The notes: generated by a model from the letters alone, not told the origin. DNA of 64,000 nucleotides from Gnetum montanum (GCA_015680685.1 MNCI01024072.1:327912-391911), one strand, 5' to 3'; positions 33,316-43,462 are shown, counted from the first letter of the stretch. Numbers and translations: made by a program.

Positions 33316-34862
33316 TGATGCATTTAATTTAGTTACATGTGCTTGTGATATGAGATTAATTATTTTTGTTTGTCTGTGTGATTAATTATTATTGTTGTAC
33401 TAATTAGTTTTTTGAGATTGCTCCAATAGGTGGAATGTGATTGGAAAACTATATAGGTATGGGGATATATTTTCAGTAAGGTTTCTTGTCATTTATAATT
33501 ATTGCAATGGTTAACTATTGATTAAATGAATGTTATTTTTATTTTTGTTAATGCATTTAAGATGAGATAAGATAAGATATAGATAAAATTAATTTTTTCA
33601 AATAAAGATCATGTGACTCTGCAAGGATATGATTAGATAAAGATAAGCAATCGAGGGTAAGGTTAAGGCCTAAGATGTTAGCATGTGTTTCATTTTATTT
33701 TAATTTATTTTTATTTAGATAGTTTTGGTTAGTCTTGGGTCTTAGCTAAGTGGAGGTAATTAGAGATGAGTTGTTTTTAGAGGGTAAGGTTAAGTTAGGT
33801 TAGGTTAGGCTTACTTAAGACATGCCCTTAGGCTAACAACATAACAAGTGCAAAGGAGGTATGAGACCTAAAATTAAAACTAGAAATCATGTGATAAGTG
33901 TCTCATATCTATGTACTCAACTAAGTGTCACCTTGCCTAATATGTTATGTCTTACCCCTATATGTGATACAAAGTCTCATACCAAAGTAGGATAAAAACA
34001 TGAGACTCAACTTAGTGTAACCATGCCTAAAATTTTATGTCTTAGCCCTATATGTGATACAAAGTCTCGTTCCAACTTAGGATGAAAACATGTGACTTTG
34101 CCAAAAGATAAAACATGATATATGTGCCTAATCTATAAATAAGAGGTAGGCAGTTTTGATAGGCATAAGTCAGTTTAAGAGTTAGTTTTGATTTTAGTTT
34201 TCATTTTTCTCTCAACCTTTTTCCTCCTAGTGTATGCTCGCAATGTGGTGATTGTAATTGTACGACATCCTTTATTCGAGTGTCACGTACTTGGACACAC
34301 ACATGACCGGAAATAAAGATCGAGATTACTTCATCATTGCAGCATTTACTTAGCTTAATTATTTATTTAATTGTTATTTATTGCTTTTCTAGTTAATTTC
34401 TTCTCACCCTTAAACTCCTGTTAACGCGGAATGAGTACGACTTGATTACGAGCATTTAAGTGTGACTACTTGGTAACCCAGTAGCATACCTAGGATCTAC
34501 GCTTGGTAATCCCAATGGTAGTCATGCATGAAGTCTAAGATGTGTACGGATGATCGAGGAATGGATGCTCATTGCACTTAGGCTAGTTTAGATTCTCTCT
34601 CACCCTTTCTCTCTTAGCTTAGTTAATCTTATTTACCATCATACTCAGGAGTAGCGTTAGCATAAGAACACATCATACACCTCACTCTGGACTAAACCAT
34701 ACGTGACAAAGTTAATACTAGTGCAGGTGGGAAGACAACGAACTGCAACCTAAGGCTAACTATCTAGATACCACAACTAGCCCGTTTGTGGAGTTCGACC
34801 GGATCGTGCATGAAACGCTCGTATTCGTATGGTTGAGTGTAGGGGTACCTCGCCACTCATCA
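33316..34862 (+). repeat. Long LTR E1
   Basis: Ends with the standard block 'GTAGGGGTACCTCGCCACTCATCA' at 34862. TATAAATAAGAGG is at 34134-34146, AATAAAGATCGAG near 34312 and 'CTTGGTAACCCAGTAGC' near 34470. Upstream of the TATA box the sequence from about 33336 is homologous to 34863 onward, so the U3 is probably more than 800 bp. A TGATGCATT at 33316 is the best candidate start, but it is not proved. The R-U5 part is closely similar to the nested unit at 47903-48805 (shared GTGGTGATTGTAATTGTAC, GACCGGAAATAAAGATCGAG). Confidence 0.6.
33918..34097 (+). repeat. Two 90-bp tandem repeats in the E1 U3
   Basis: 33918-34007 and 34008-34097 are successive copies (CAACTAAGTGTCACC... and CAACTTAGTGTAACC...), sharing GATACAAAGTCTC and TAGGATRAAAACATG. 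They end about 40 bp before the TATA box. The second LTR of this type has different repeats in the same place. Confidence 0.78.
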
Positions 34863-35254
34863 CATGTGCTTGTGATATAAGATTAGTTATTATTATTTGT
34901 ATGTATGATTAATTATTATTATTGTACTAATTATTTTAGTGAGACTATTGGTGCCATGTAGTTTGAAAAGTGGATGGGTATTAGGGTACATATTTGGTAA
35001 GATTGCTTGTGATTCATAATTATCATGATGATTAACTATTAATTAAATGATTTTTATTTTTATTTTTGTTAGTGCATTTGTGAGAAGATAAGATAAGCTA
35101 TAGATGAAGCCAATTATTTTCAAATAAAGATAATGTGATTAAGGAATGATATGATTAGATAAAGATAAGAAACTAGAGGACAAGGTTAAGGCCCAAGATG
35201 ATAAAATGCTTTTTATTTTAATTTAGATAGCTTTGGTTAGTCTTGGGTCTTAAG

Positions 35255-36232
35255 TGATGAGTCGTAGGTGGCCACGTCAACTAGGCCCTATTGACTGGGG
35301 CCCCATTGACTAGGCCCCATTGACTAGGCCCTCTTGATGCATTGTTTCATGCGTCAACTAGGCCTCATTAACTAGGCCCCATTAACTAGGTCCTATTGAT
35401 GCATCATTTCATGCGTCGACTAGGCCCCGTTGACGTAGGATCTATTCTTGCTTATAAATACTTGCTCACTAGCTACATTTATGGTATTAGTCAGTCATAG
35501 TGTAGCGAAGATCTTGCAATTTTTCTATTTGAAAGTTGGAATATTTTCCCGAGTGCTCACAGCAGGAGTCATTGAGTGTGTAGATCTTTATTCAAGCATT
35601 GTTTTACCTGAGCACGACAGTGTGTATGATAATGAAGATGAGCTTCTTGATACACCTTGTAGCATTCTAGATAGTTTAGATATTTATTCATGCATTCAAT
35701 GATTTCAGTTGTTTATTTAATGTTTTCTAGTAATTGAGCTAATCAAGCAAGATAAGCTAGATAAATTAAATACATAAGTAATACCACTTCAAATGTAACA
35801 CATATTTGCTTAGTAATCCTAGCAACGTTATTACTTGGTGTGCCTAGTAGCACAGTGCTTGGTAACCCAGTAGTGGATACGTGGGTTCATGACGTGTATG
35901 GAAAGTGGGACCGAATGCTTATGTTAGGGCTAGTTAGAGACCAAATAGTTAGTTAATTTAGATTAGTCATTAAATTACTTTATCTCTCTCTCCCCCTAAG
36001 CACCAAAGAACATAAGACATAAAATGATAAACATTATATGCTCGATTACACTTAACCATATCTTTGTACGTCACAAGTGTAATTGGGAAGACAACGAATG
36101 ACAATAGGGCAATATTTAGTTTCTAGAAGACTAGTGCATTGGAAACTATAAAGTCCACAAAATTCAACTGGATCACGCATGAACACTTTGTGATTTGTAT
36201 GGTTGGACGTAGGGGTACCTCATCACTCATCA
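35255..36232 (+). repeat. Solo LTR D nested in E2
   Basis: 978 bp from TGATGAGTCGTAGG to CATCACTCATCA, flanked by TTAAG (35250-35254) and TTAGG (36233-36237), one transition apart. The U3 is a dense array of ACTAGGCCCCATTG and TGATGCATCATTTCATGCGTC words (35277-35430). TATAAATA is at 35453-35460 and the AATGAAGATGAGC block near 35631. A paralogous empty site exists at 33741-33770. Confidence 0.87.
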
Positions 36233-36404
36233 TTAGGTAAATGAAAGTAATTAGAGGCTAGTTGTTAGTTAGTCATGTGTTAAGAATTTTCTTGAAATTA
36301 AATATTAAGGCATAAGACCCTAAAATTGAAATTAGAAATCATGTTATAAGTGTCTCACATCTACGTGCTCAATGAAGTGTCACCTCATCTAACATGATGT
36401 GTGA

Positions 36405-36856
36405 TGAGATATGATATATTAGGTAGCTGAGTCATGGGAATATGATGAAGCATCATTTTTTCAAGTGTATATAGTTGGATGAGATATTATAGATGCTACA
36501 TCACATTTGCATTGAGGCATAGACATGAGATGTCATGTAGCTAAGTTGTGAGGATATCATGAAGCATCATGTTGTCAAGTGTATCAATCGAATGAGATAT
36601 TGTAGATGCTATATTGCAGATGCTACATCACATCTACGTTGTAGCATCCTCGTTGATGTATCTCAATTAGCTACTACATCATAGATGCTACATCACATTT
36701 GCTATATCGTAGATGCAATATCACATCTACTATAACTTAGTTATGTCAATCCCCATCAATGCATCCCTATCGACGTATCTTTGTTAATGCATCCTCATCA
36801 ATGCATCCCCATCAACACATTCCTATCAACTTAATGCCTATATTTACCTATAAATA
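36405..36856 (+). promoter_or_regulatory. E2 U3 word arrays and TATA box
   Basis: Two kinds of repeated words occur in turn: AGATGCTACATCACATCTAC and variants (36490-36735), then CATCAATGCATCCCCATCAAC and CCTATCGACGTATC variants (36750-36830). TATAAATA follows at 36849. Before them a segment of about 100 bp with GATGAAGCATCATTTTTTCAAGTGTAT is also duplicated (36440 and 36545). Confidence 0.6.
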
Positions 36857-37582
36857 TGTGAGCACACACCACGTGTGTGGCGCCATTTGGTTAATAATGT
36901 AGCTAAACTCTGGTAATTTGTTTTCATAATCTTAGCAAATAGTTAGTGAGTGCTCATAGCATGGATTTGAGTTAATTGTACAACATCTTATTTGAGTGGC
37001 ATTATACCTGGACACATTCCACGAATGACAATAAGATCGAGATTTATTCATATTCATTACAAAACTTTGACTTAAAATAGATTTACCTTTAATGCAATTT
37101 ATTTTTTATATACTTAGTTAATATTTACATTTTCATGCACATTAATCAATTGGCAGAATGAGCATGACTAGTTTTGAGCATAAACACATATTCACTTGGT
37201 AATCCCAATAGTAGGCACATGAGTTTAGGATGTGTACAACAAGTTGTAAATAAACACTCTTCATCCTTAAGATAGTTTAGGGTTTATCTTCTTGTTATTA
37301 ATTAGATTAAATAAATAATTTTCATACTTTCATATAACTTAGTCTTAGCCGCACAACATCAATAATTATATGTCTCACATTGGACTAAACCATACGTGAT
37401 AAATGTACCACTAGTCCAAGTGAGAGAATAGCGACCTATGATCTACACTTAACGATCTAGATACCACATTAGTTTCATTTACAAAATTCGATTAGATTGC
37501 ACATGAACACTTATGATTTGTATGGTTGGGCATAGGGACTATCCATTGCTCATCACTATGTTTCATTCTTTTTTATAATAGG

Positions 37583-37712
37583 TGTTGAAGCCCTAAAATA
37601 ATTGTAATATCGATATATCCCAAGATATTAACTCAGCATTGCCCACTAGAATCAAACCCATGACTTGGAGCTTTCAAATTAAGAGTCTTTGTCACTAGGC
37701 TAACACCTCACT
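37583..37712 (-). repeat. tRNA-derived SINE copy 2 (best preserved)
   Basis: On the minus strand: GTGTTAGCCTAGTGACAAAG (A box TRGCNNAGTGG, one mismatch), CTCTTAATTTGAAAGCTCC, then CATGGGTTTGATTCTAGTGG (B box GGTTYGANTCY), GGCAATGCTGAGTTAATA and a tail ending TTTTAGGGCTTCAACACC. A and B boxes are about 35 bases apart, as in tRNA genes. It inserts just after LTR E2. Confidence 0.72.
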
Positions 37713-37975
37713 ATTATTTATTCCTTTTTATAAGCTATCCAGGCTACCAATGTTAGTTATATGGAATTATTCTCAACACATGTTAGTTATAGAATACGTG
37801 TTCAAATTACATGAATATCAGACAAATGCATTATACTTAAGTTTTATTATTGCTGATGTATTTTGAACAAGTTCATTTGTCTAACAAATCCTTTAGGTCT
37901 ACACAAATGTAATAAAATATTAGTATTAGTAGTAGTATGAATTCTTTTACTATATCATTTTAACTATATCTTGAA

Positions 37976-38113
37976 GTGTTGAAACCTGAAATAATTGAAA
38001 CATAAGTACACGCCAAGATTTATAGAAGGTTATAACTTAGTACTACTTAGTAGATTTGAACCTGTGACATGGGGTTACCAGGCCAAGACCTATACCACTA
38101 GGCTAACATCTCA
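37976..38113 (-). repeat. tRNA-derived SINE copy 3
   Basis: Minus strand: GATGTTAGCCTAGTGGTATAGG (perfect A box TAGCCTAGTGG), ACAGGTTCAAATCTAC (B box), AGTACTAAGTTATAACC, and the tail AATTATTTCAGGTTTCAACAC that matches copy 2. The middle (GGCCTGGTAACCCC) differs from the other copies. Confidence 0.72.
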
Positions 38114-38324
38114 TTTTGACTATCTTGGGTTGTACCTACAGTCAAATTATTTCACACTCTAACACCCCTTCCCCCTTTAACTAACACTACTCACTTAGTT
38201 AAATCATGTAGTTTATGGTTTCTAAGTTATTGATAACTTAAAATGATACAACCATGTTTTTCTTAAAGATAACCAAAGCATCTTATTGGTTATATGATCT
38301 AAAATATGTGTAGTTAAATACTCT

Positions 38325-38445
38325 TGGGTTGTTAATAGTAAGATACTTGATTTGAAAACTACAAGTTATGGATTCAATTTTGGTAGGCAATATTGAGTTA
38401 TAAAGTTCTAATTGAACTATATGTCTATATGTCTTAGGGGTAAAT
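38325..38445 (+). repeat. tRNA-derived SINE copy 4
   Basis: GGGTTGTTAATAGTAAGATACTTGATTTGAAAAC, then TATGGATTCAATTTTGG in the B-box position, GGCAATATTGAGTTATAAAG and TATATGTCTTAGGGGTA. Orientation is opposite to copies 2 and 3. Confidence 0.62.
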
Positions 38446-38562
38446 ATTGTTAAAAAAATATTTCAGTTTTCAACACTCTTGCACCTTAGGGTATAGGACA
38501 AGTGATCAAGATATTCATCTCTTAGTTGTTAGTGGGTCACATCTATCTTGCCTGTGTCTTTT

Positions 38563-39275
38563 TGATGAAGCAAAGTCGATTGGTTGCATCGATTGGGTAC
38601 ATCGACGTAGATGCGTCGACACATATACAAGTCAAGTCTATATAAATACATGTACCCATCGCATTTATGGCACGTTAAGTCCATAGTGTAGCGAAGCTCT
38701 TGTAGTTTGCTATTTCTAGAGTTAGAATATTTTCCATTTGAGTGCCCATAGTGTGAATTAAGAGATTGTATGGATCTTTATTCGAGCATCATGTACCTAA
38801 ACACTTTGATGTGAATGACAATAAAGATGAGATTTCTAATGTTCATTATAGCACTTAGATTAGATAATCTCTCTTATCAACACTTTACTTTACATGCATT
38901 TTACATTCTATGTTATAATAATTAAAAGTAATTAATCATGGAAACATAAGCATCACCATCTTGAGCATTATGTACAACACTTTGTAATTCTTGCAGTGGT
39001 CATTTGGTACACCCAAGAATTGCCACTTGGTAACCCAGTAGCATTAGTATTAGTTTAGATGTGTACAGAAGGATAGTTAGCCTTTAGAGTAGTTAGGTAG
39101 GTAAAAGAGTTAATAGTTAATTCTTCATCTTTCCACGGAGGACTTAAGACAAAAATATATAAAAATATAAACAAAAATAAATATGATATGCCTTAACTCA
39201 CACTTAACCATACGTAAGAGCATACAGAAGTGAGAGTTAGGAAGACAATGATTGCATAACCTTTAGGTTCACAAG
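38563..39275 (+). repeat. 3'-truncated LTR
   Basis: Starts TGATGAAGCAAAG. The U3 has ATCGATTGG, CATCGACGTAGATGCGTCGACAC words, then TATAAATACATG at 38641, AATAAAGATGAGATTTC near 38821, 'TTGGTAACCCAGTAGC' and 'GAGAGTTAGGAAGACAATG'. It stops before the usual 'GAGTTCGACCGGATC...CTCATCA' end and runs into an A-rich and CA-rich stretch at 39290-39330. Confidence 0.7.
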
Positions 39276-39458
39276 TCTTTATTTCTAGCTCGAAAAAAAA
39301 AAACACATGCACACACACTCATTCACTCTCGCACCTTACAAAAAAAAGTTTTTGATTGTAACATTACTTTTTTTTCTCATCCGTCTCCCTCTCCTTCCTA
39401 TTAAAAAACATGAAACCAAAAAATCTTAAATAATAATTAGGGGTTATCGAAATTGCAA

Positions 39459-39590
39459 TGTTAAACAATTAAGTGTTAAAACTCTTAATTTGGAAGCACA
39501 AGGACATAAGCTCAATTCTAGTAAGCAATATTGAGTTATATAACCTTCTAATGACACGCTGTATTTTAAAGTGCACCCATGTTACAACAA
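39459..39590 (+). repeat. tRNA-derived SINE copy 5
   Basis: AAGTGTTAAAACTCTTAATTTGGAAGCAC, ATAAGCTCAATTCTAG (B-box position) and AAGCAATATTGAGTTATATAACC place it in the SINE family. The A box is eroded. It lies immediately upstream of the GRF exon. Confidence 0.62.
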
Positions 39591-39649
39591 TACAGCCTCT
39601 CTTTAGTGGGCACCGCCAATGGTAGCAGCAGGCATAAATAAAGGTCATC

Positions 39650-40297
39650 ATGCTTGCAATCTCAGCGATTTCAGCGTCATGCAGGAGCATCAAAATCTTA
39701 GCCACCACAGCAACAACAGTAACACACACAGAGAGCTTGTTTCTGACAGGCACCCAGCAGCCGCTGCGGCACTTCATAGACGACTGGGGCGCAGCTGCAG
39801 GAGCTGAAGAACACAGCAGATCCACGGCGACGCAGCTCTCCATGTCATCAATGGCGGCCAGCACGGATCTCGGCCTGGGTCTCATGAACAACAACAACAG
39901 TACTACTACCAATACCAATAACAGTGACAGGCACAGTCACCACCTAACAGCAACAACAACAGTCGCAGCAACAGTTATGTTCCTGGGCACTTGGGGGGTC
40001 TCCGTGGAGATTCTGCAGCACAACTCTGCAACTCCTGTAAATCCAACGGCCACTGGTGCTGGACTCTGCAGATCCGGCACCGCCGGCAAAGCAAACGCGG
40101 GCACCCTGAATCTTGTTCTGAGCAACGAGCGATGGGAATTGAGCAGCAGTAGCCCACAGGAGAGCCCGCAAATGGCGTCTTGGCCAACGGCAGTTCTGCA
40201 GAAAACCTTGGCCTCTCGCTCCCACGGTAGCAGTGGCAGCCCTGCAGCCGCGGCGGCCGTCAAGCATGATACTCTGCACAATCTCGCCTCCGTATAA
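39650..40297 (+). CDS. Last exon of a GROWTH-REGULATING FACTOR transcription factor (C-terminal part)
   Basis: GRFs are plant transcription factors that bind DNA through an N-terminal QLQ and WRC region and work with GIF co-activators. Only the C-terminal part is here. The recognisable blocks are QPLRHFIDDW (residues about 41-50; family FFDDWP motif, with P replaced by G), TQLSMSSMAAS (family TQLSISIPMASS), LNLVLSNERWE, and SPQMASWPTAVLQKTLASRS near the end, which follows the family 'SPTGVLQ' block; then GSSGSP and a TAA stop at 40295. The true exon start is probably at one of several AG acceptors between 39660 and 39749 (for example TTTCTGACAG before GCACCCAGC), because an in-frame stop lies just upstream of 39640. 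QLQ and WRC were not found in the window. Either the upstream exons lie beyond a very long intron to the left, or this is a truncated copy. Confidence 0.75.
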   Translation: MLAISAISASCRSIKILATTATTVTHTESLFLTGTQQPLRHFIDDWGAAAGAEEHSRSTATQLSMSSMAASTDLGLGLMNNNNSTTTNTNNSDRHSHHLTATTTVAATVMFLGTWGVSVEILQHNSATPVNPTATGAGLCRSGTAGKANAGTLNLVLSNERWELSSSSPQESPQMASWPTAVLQKTLASRSHGSSGSPAAAAAVKHDTLHNLASV

Positions 40298-42520
40298 TGG
40301 GGAACCCAAAAGCAAGATCTATGGATGTTGTCGCTGTTGCTGCTGCCGCTGCTGAGAGTTTTTTCTGTAACAGTTGTTTCTGTTTATCTGCGTTTCGCTG
40401 CGTCTATTTTTGTGTCTTTCCATGTTTAATTTCAGAACCGCCCAATATGGATACCATATGTTTTTCTTTTCCCCTTTTTCTTCCTCAGCACTCTTAATAC
40501 ACAGTACGGTATATCCTGTTGGATGTTTTTGCCACTGATACCGCATTTCCGAAATTCTGAGCTCTCTCAATGCATTTACTGTTTCTGTATGCCCCAATCA
40601 CACGACGAAACATTCAGCTGTAACTACCATCACAGCTCATACAGAGATATGTGATGACTACAGTTCAGCCACAAATCATGTCCGAGTCCCAGTCACATGA
40701 TGAAAAAATTGAGCTGTAACTACAATCACAATTCACAATTCGTGCCAAGAGGTCCCCAGAGCTGTGATCGTCACTGTTCATGGCTAAACAAAGAGCAGGG
40801 CCAAGCCAAAGCTCAAGGTGAACTGCAGCAGTTACACGCGCTTTTTGGGTGTTTGTAAATTATTTAATTTGGTCAATGCTTTGATTTGACAGAAGCCGGT
40901 AAAAAGAAAAAAAAATTTGAAATAGTATTTTTGAAAATATTTACTATTCAAAACTCCAATCATCAATTTGTAAAACTACCATGCTGAGCTTGTACGTTTA
41001 TCACAGTAGCAAGCTGCGAAAAAGGGCCAAGTTGCAAAAAGAACTCTCCATGTGACTGGACCATAAGCTGAGCTGCAGCAGTCACAAGCAGTTTTGCAGT
41101 CAATGTTTTAATTCTACAGAATTATGGAAAAGAAATGGAATTTTGAAATAATATTTTTGAAAATATTTACTGTTCAAAACTGCAACCATCAATTTGTAAA
41201 ACTATCATGCAGTTATAAACCATCAATTTGTAAAACTATCATGCAGTTATAAGCCACAGTTCAGCTTATATGTTATGACTATAGCAAGCTGTGAAAATGA
41301 GCTGATTTGCAAAAACAGCTCTCTCTGTGACCGGAGCATTAGTCACATGCTATGGTTTTTAGCTAAATGGCTTACCATGGCTATTTGACCTGCCAAGCCT
41401 TACACCTCTAAATGGCCACACAATTTATTGTCGTTTCTGTTACAAAGCCATCATCTTTCACAATTAATTTCACTTATACATGGTTTCTACGTAGCTGAAA
41501 CTGTGGGCAAGGTTGAAAACATTTATTTGAATGCTACGTCATTTAAAATACTATAAATATTAATCATGCCATGATCCAAAAACCATATGACTGAGTATAT
41601 CTCTGAAACCGATCCGAGTTCGCGCAGTGTATTCCTGAAATTGTGTTTCTTCTGACATGACATTAAGAAAAAGCATCATTCCAGGGCAAAAGAATTTGCC
41701 TTTTCGTTGTAGTAGCAGCAGTGGATGTTATTAAGGTATAAAAATATGGATCAACGATGGGAACTCCAGAAGTGCAGGAGAATAAAGAAGAATATCATTA
41801 TATCATGTTTCTGGATGTCATTGACTGGGCCTGGGTCCTTCCTTGCGTTGCTGCGGCAGAGCTGAACTGTTCAGTGCTACTGCATGTTTTTCTGACGCTC
41901 GACTTGAGATTTGAGGCTTCTCTCTGCTGCTATGCTCCGACCTTATTTGTGGGTTGTGTGTTTTGTTGTTACTGTCTCTGTTGTGTCTGTTTCTTATCAC
42001 ACGAACAAACGAACAAGTTCAGTCTGTTGGGTGCAGAGCATCAATATCAGTAAACACACGGCATACTGATTTTGGAACCGTGATTAGAGTTTTGTTCAGA
42101 TAGCACTTTCTTTATATTCGCTTTTTCTTTTTTTTATCTGATTCGGTTTTTTCTCTCGACGTCTGCAAGTCATATTTCAGGGGTTCATCATTGCTGCTGC
42201 TGCTACGTTTTGTTGCGAGTATTGCATAAATTCTATGTTTCGTCACACTTTCTAAATATTGGAATGTCTTCATGTTTCCATTCCGAACGCAAAATTTCTG
42301 AAATTAGGTGCGGTCTGCCCTTTTGACTTTTTGAAAGTGGGAATTCTTTTATTTAAAATTAAAGAATCCCGCAGCTGTAGCTGGCTTTGCAAGCCCGGTT
42401 AGTGGCTGATGTAGCTGAAAAATGAATTCCTGATATGATTGGTTCCCAGCATTCACCGGGTATTTGTTAATTTTATTTTTGGAAAACAATTAAATGCATG
42501 AACATATTTGGAGTTTTTTG
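40298..42520 (+). other. 3' flank of the GRF exon, with a diverged duplication
   Basis: Low-repeat DNA with a Gln/Ala-codon-like GCTGCTGCCGCTGCTG tract (40337-40352). From 40822 to about 41061 and again from 41072 to about 41335 there is a diverged direct duplication (AGCTGCAGCAGT, TTTTTGAAAATATTTACT, ATCAATTTGTAAAACTA, AGCAAGCTG). The second copy contains a further 34-bp tandem repeat (41184-41217 and 41218-41251). The 98-codon frame at 41757-42053 is Cys/Leu-rich and has no recognisable family; I do not call it a gene. The region probably includes the 3' untranslated region, but no poly(A) site could be fixed. Confidence 0.5.
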
Positions 42521-42530
42521 GAAAGGATTT

Positions 42531-42660
42531 TAGGGAGTTAGTTTAATGATTAGTTAATTAGTCATTTAGATTAGTTAATTAAACTCTTTTTTATCTATAT
42601 TTCGTGCACCCACAATATAAAATACAAAATGATAAAAATCGGATGCCTCAGCTACACTTA
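42531..42660 (+). repeat. Inverted LTR fragment
   Basis: GTTAGTTTAATGATTAGTTAATTA through GATGCCTCAGCTACACTTA reads as the + orientation LTR, that is the reverse complement of 54293-54395 of element B's other LTR. It directly abuts the minus-oriented LTR that starts at 42661. The shared letters ACCA at the join could be microhomology. Confidence 0.7.
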
Positions 42661-43212
42661 ACCAAGCAATAATGTTGCTGGGATTACTAAGTGAATACAT
42701 GTTACGCTCGAAGCAATCGTACTTATGTATTTAATCTATCTAGCTTAATAATTCTCATTAATTCAATTGTCAGGAAATAATTATGAAATAATTGAAAATA
42801 ATTAACAAATAATTGAAAACATTGAATGCATAAATAAGAGAGCCAATCTATTCAAAGTGCTGCAAGGTTTATCAGAAAGCTCATCTTTATTACTGCACAC
42901 ACTGTCGTGCTCAGGCACAACAATGCTCGAATAAAGATTCGTACACTCAATGACTCCTGCTACAGGTACTCAGGAAGAAAATTCTAACTTTCGAATGGAA
43001 AAAATGCAAGAACTTTGCTATAATTGAAATCAAGACTCCCATAAATGTAGGTAGGCACGTATTTATAGGCGATGGACAAATACCATGTCAACGAGGCATT
43101 GTCGACGCAGGTCAAAATGTGTTGACAAGGCCTCATGGACGAGGTCTCGTTGATGTGGTTGGTTGTGTCAACGATGCCTCGTTGACGCAACCAACCAACG
43201 ACAACTCATCAT
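42661..43212 (-). repeat. Element B 3' LTR, truncated
   Basis: On the minus strand it starts TGATGAGTTGTCG at 43212, has CGTTGACG-type words, TATAAATA at 43067-43060 and an AATAAAGATGAGC block near 42887, and runs to 42661. There it is cut and joined to an inverted LTR piece. The last roughly 370 bp present in the other LTR are missing. The PPT GTGGGGGTA lies at 43221-43213. Confidence 0.8.
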
Positions 43213-43462
43213 ACCCCCACAACTGAATGAAAACCCATCATCAAGTTCTTTTACAAAATTGGGAAGGTATGGGATTATTGATTAACTTTTCTTTCAACAA
43301 AACAAACTTGACTGACTTGACAAAAAATGGAGTGCCCAAGTGTACGAATCAACACATTACAAAAAATGGTGGTGTTTAAGACACAAAATTGAACACCATG
43401 ACAAAACTCATCAAAAATTTGGACGACACGTTTCTTGATGATGTGAAGCTTATTAGAGAAGA

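Larger units (their letters stand above)
34863..37555 (+). repeat. Long LTR E2, head to tail with E1 and split by a solo LTR
   Basis: The homology with E1 starts at CATGTGCTTGTGATAT immediately after the E1 terminus, runs to the insertion at 35255, resumes at 36233 and continues to about 36405. An array of short words and TATAAATA at 36849-36856 follow. The LTR body ends GCTCATCA at 37555, with ACTAAACCATACGTGATAAAT and GTATGGTTGGGCATAGGG before the end. Without the nested LTR it is about 1.7 kb. No internal retrotransposon sequence separates E1 from E2. Confidence 0.58.

Noticed and set aside
36441-36735. CRISPR-like appearance of repeated AGATGCTACATCACATC words
   Set aside because: Irregular spacing, degenerate units and a eukaryotic LTR context. 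It is a U3 word array.
37691-38106. Possible functional tRNA genes from the A and B boxes
   Set aside because: No cloverleaf can be closed, no anticodon arm is convincing, and the same sequence recurs as an interspersed repeat. SINE is the better explanation.
39469-40597. Minus-strand frames of 149, 114, 123, 70 and 92 codons overlapping the GRF exon
   Set aside because: They are antisense shadows of the GC-rich exon. The plus frame has named GRF blocks; the minus frames give Cys/Val/Arg-rich text with no family match.
41757-42053. 98-codon plus frame, Cys- and Leu-rich
   Set aside because: No homology that I can recognise, a TTGTGTTGT-rich composition, and it lies in the probable 3' flank of the GRF exon.
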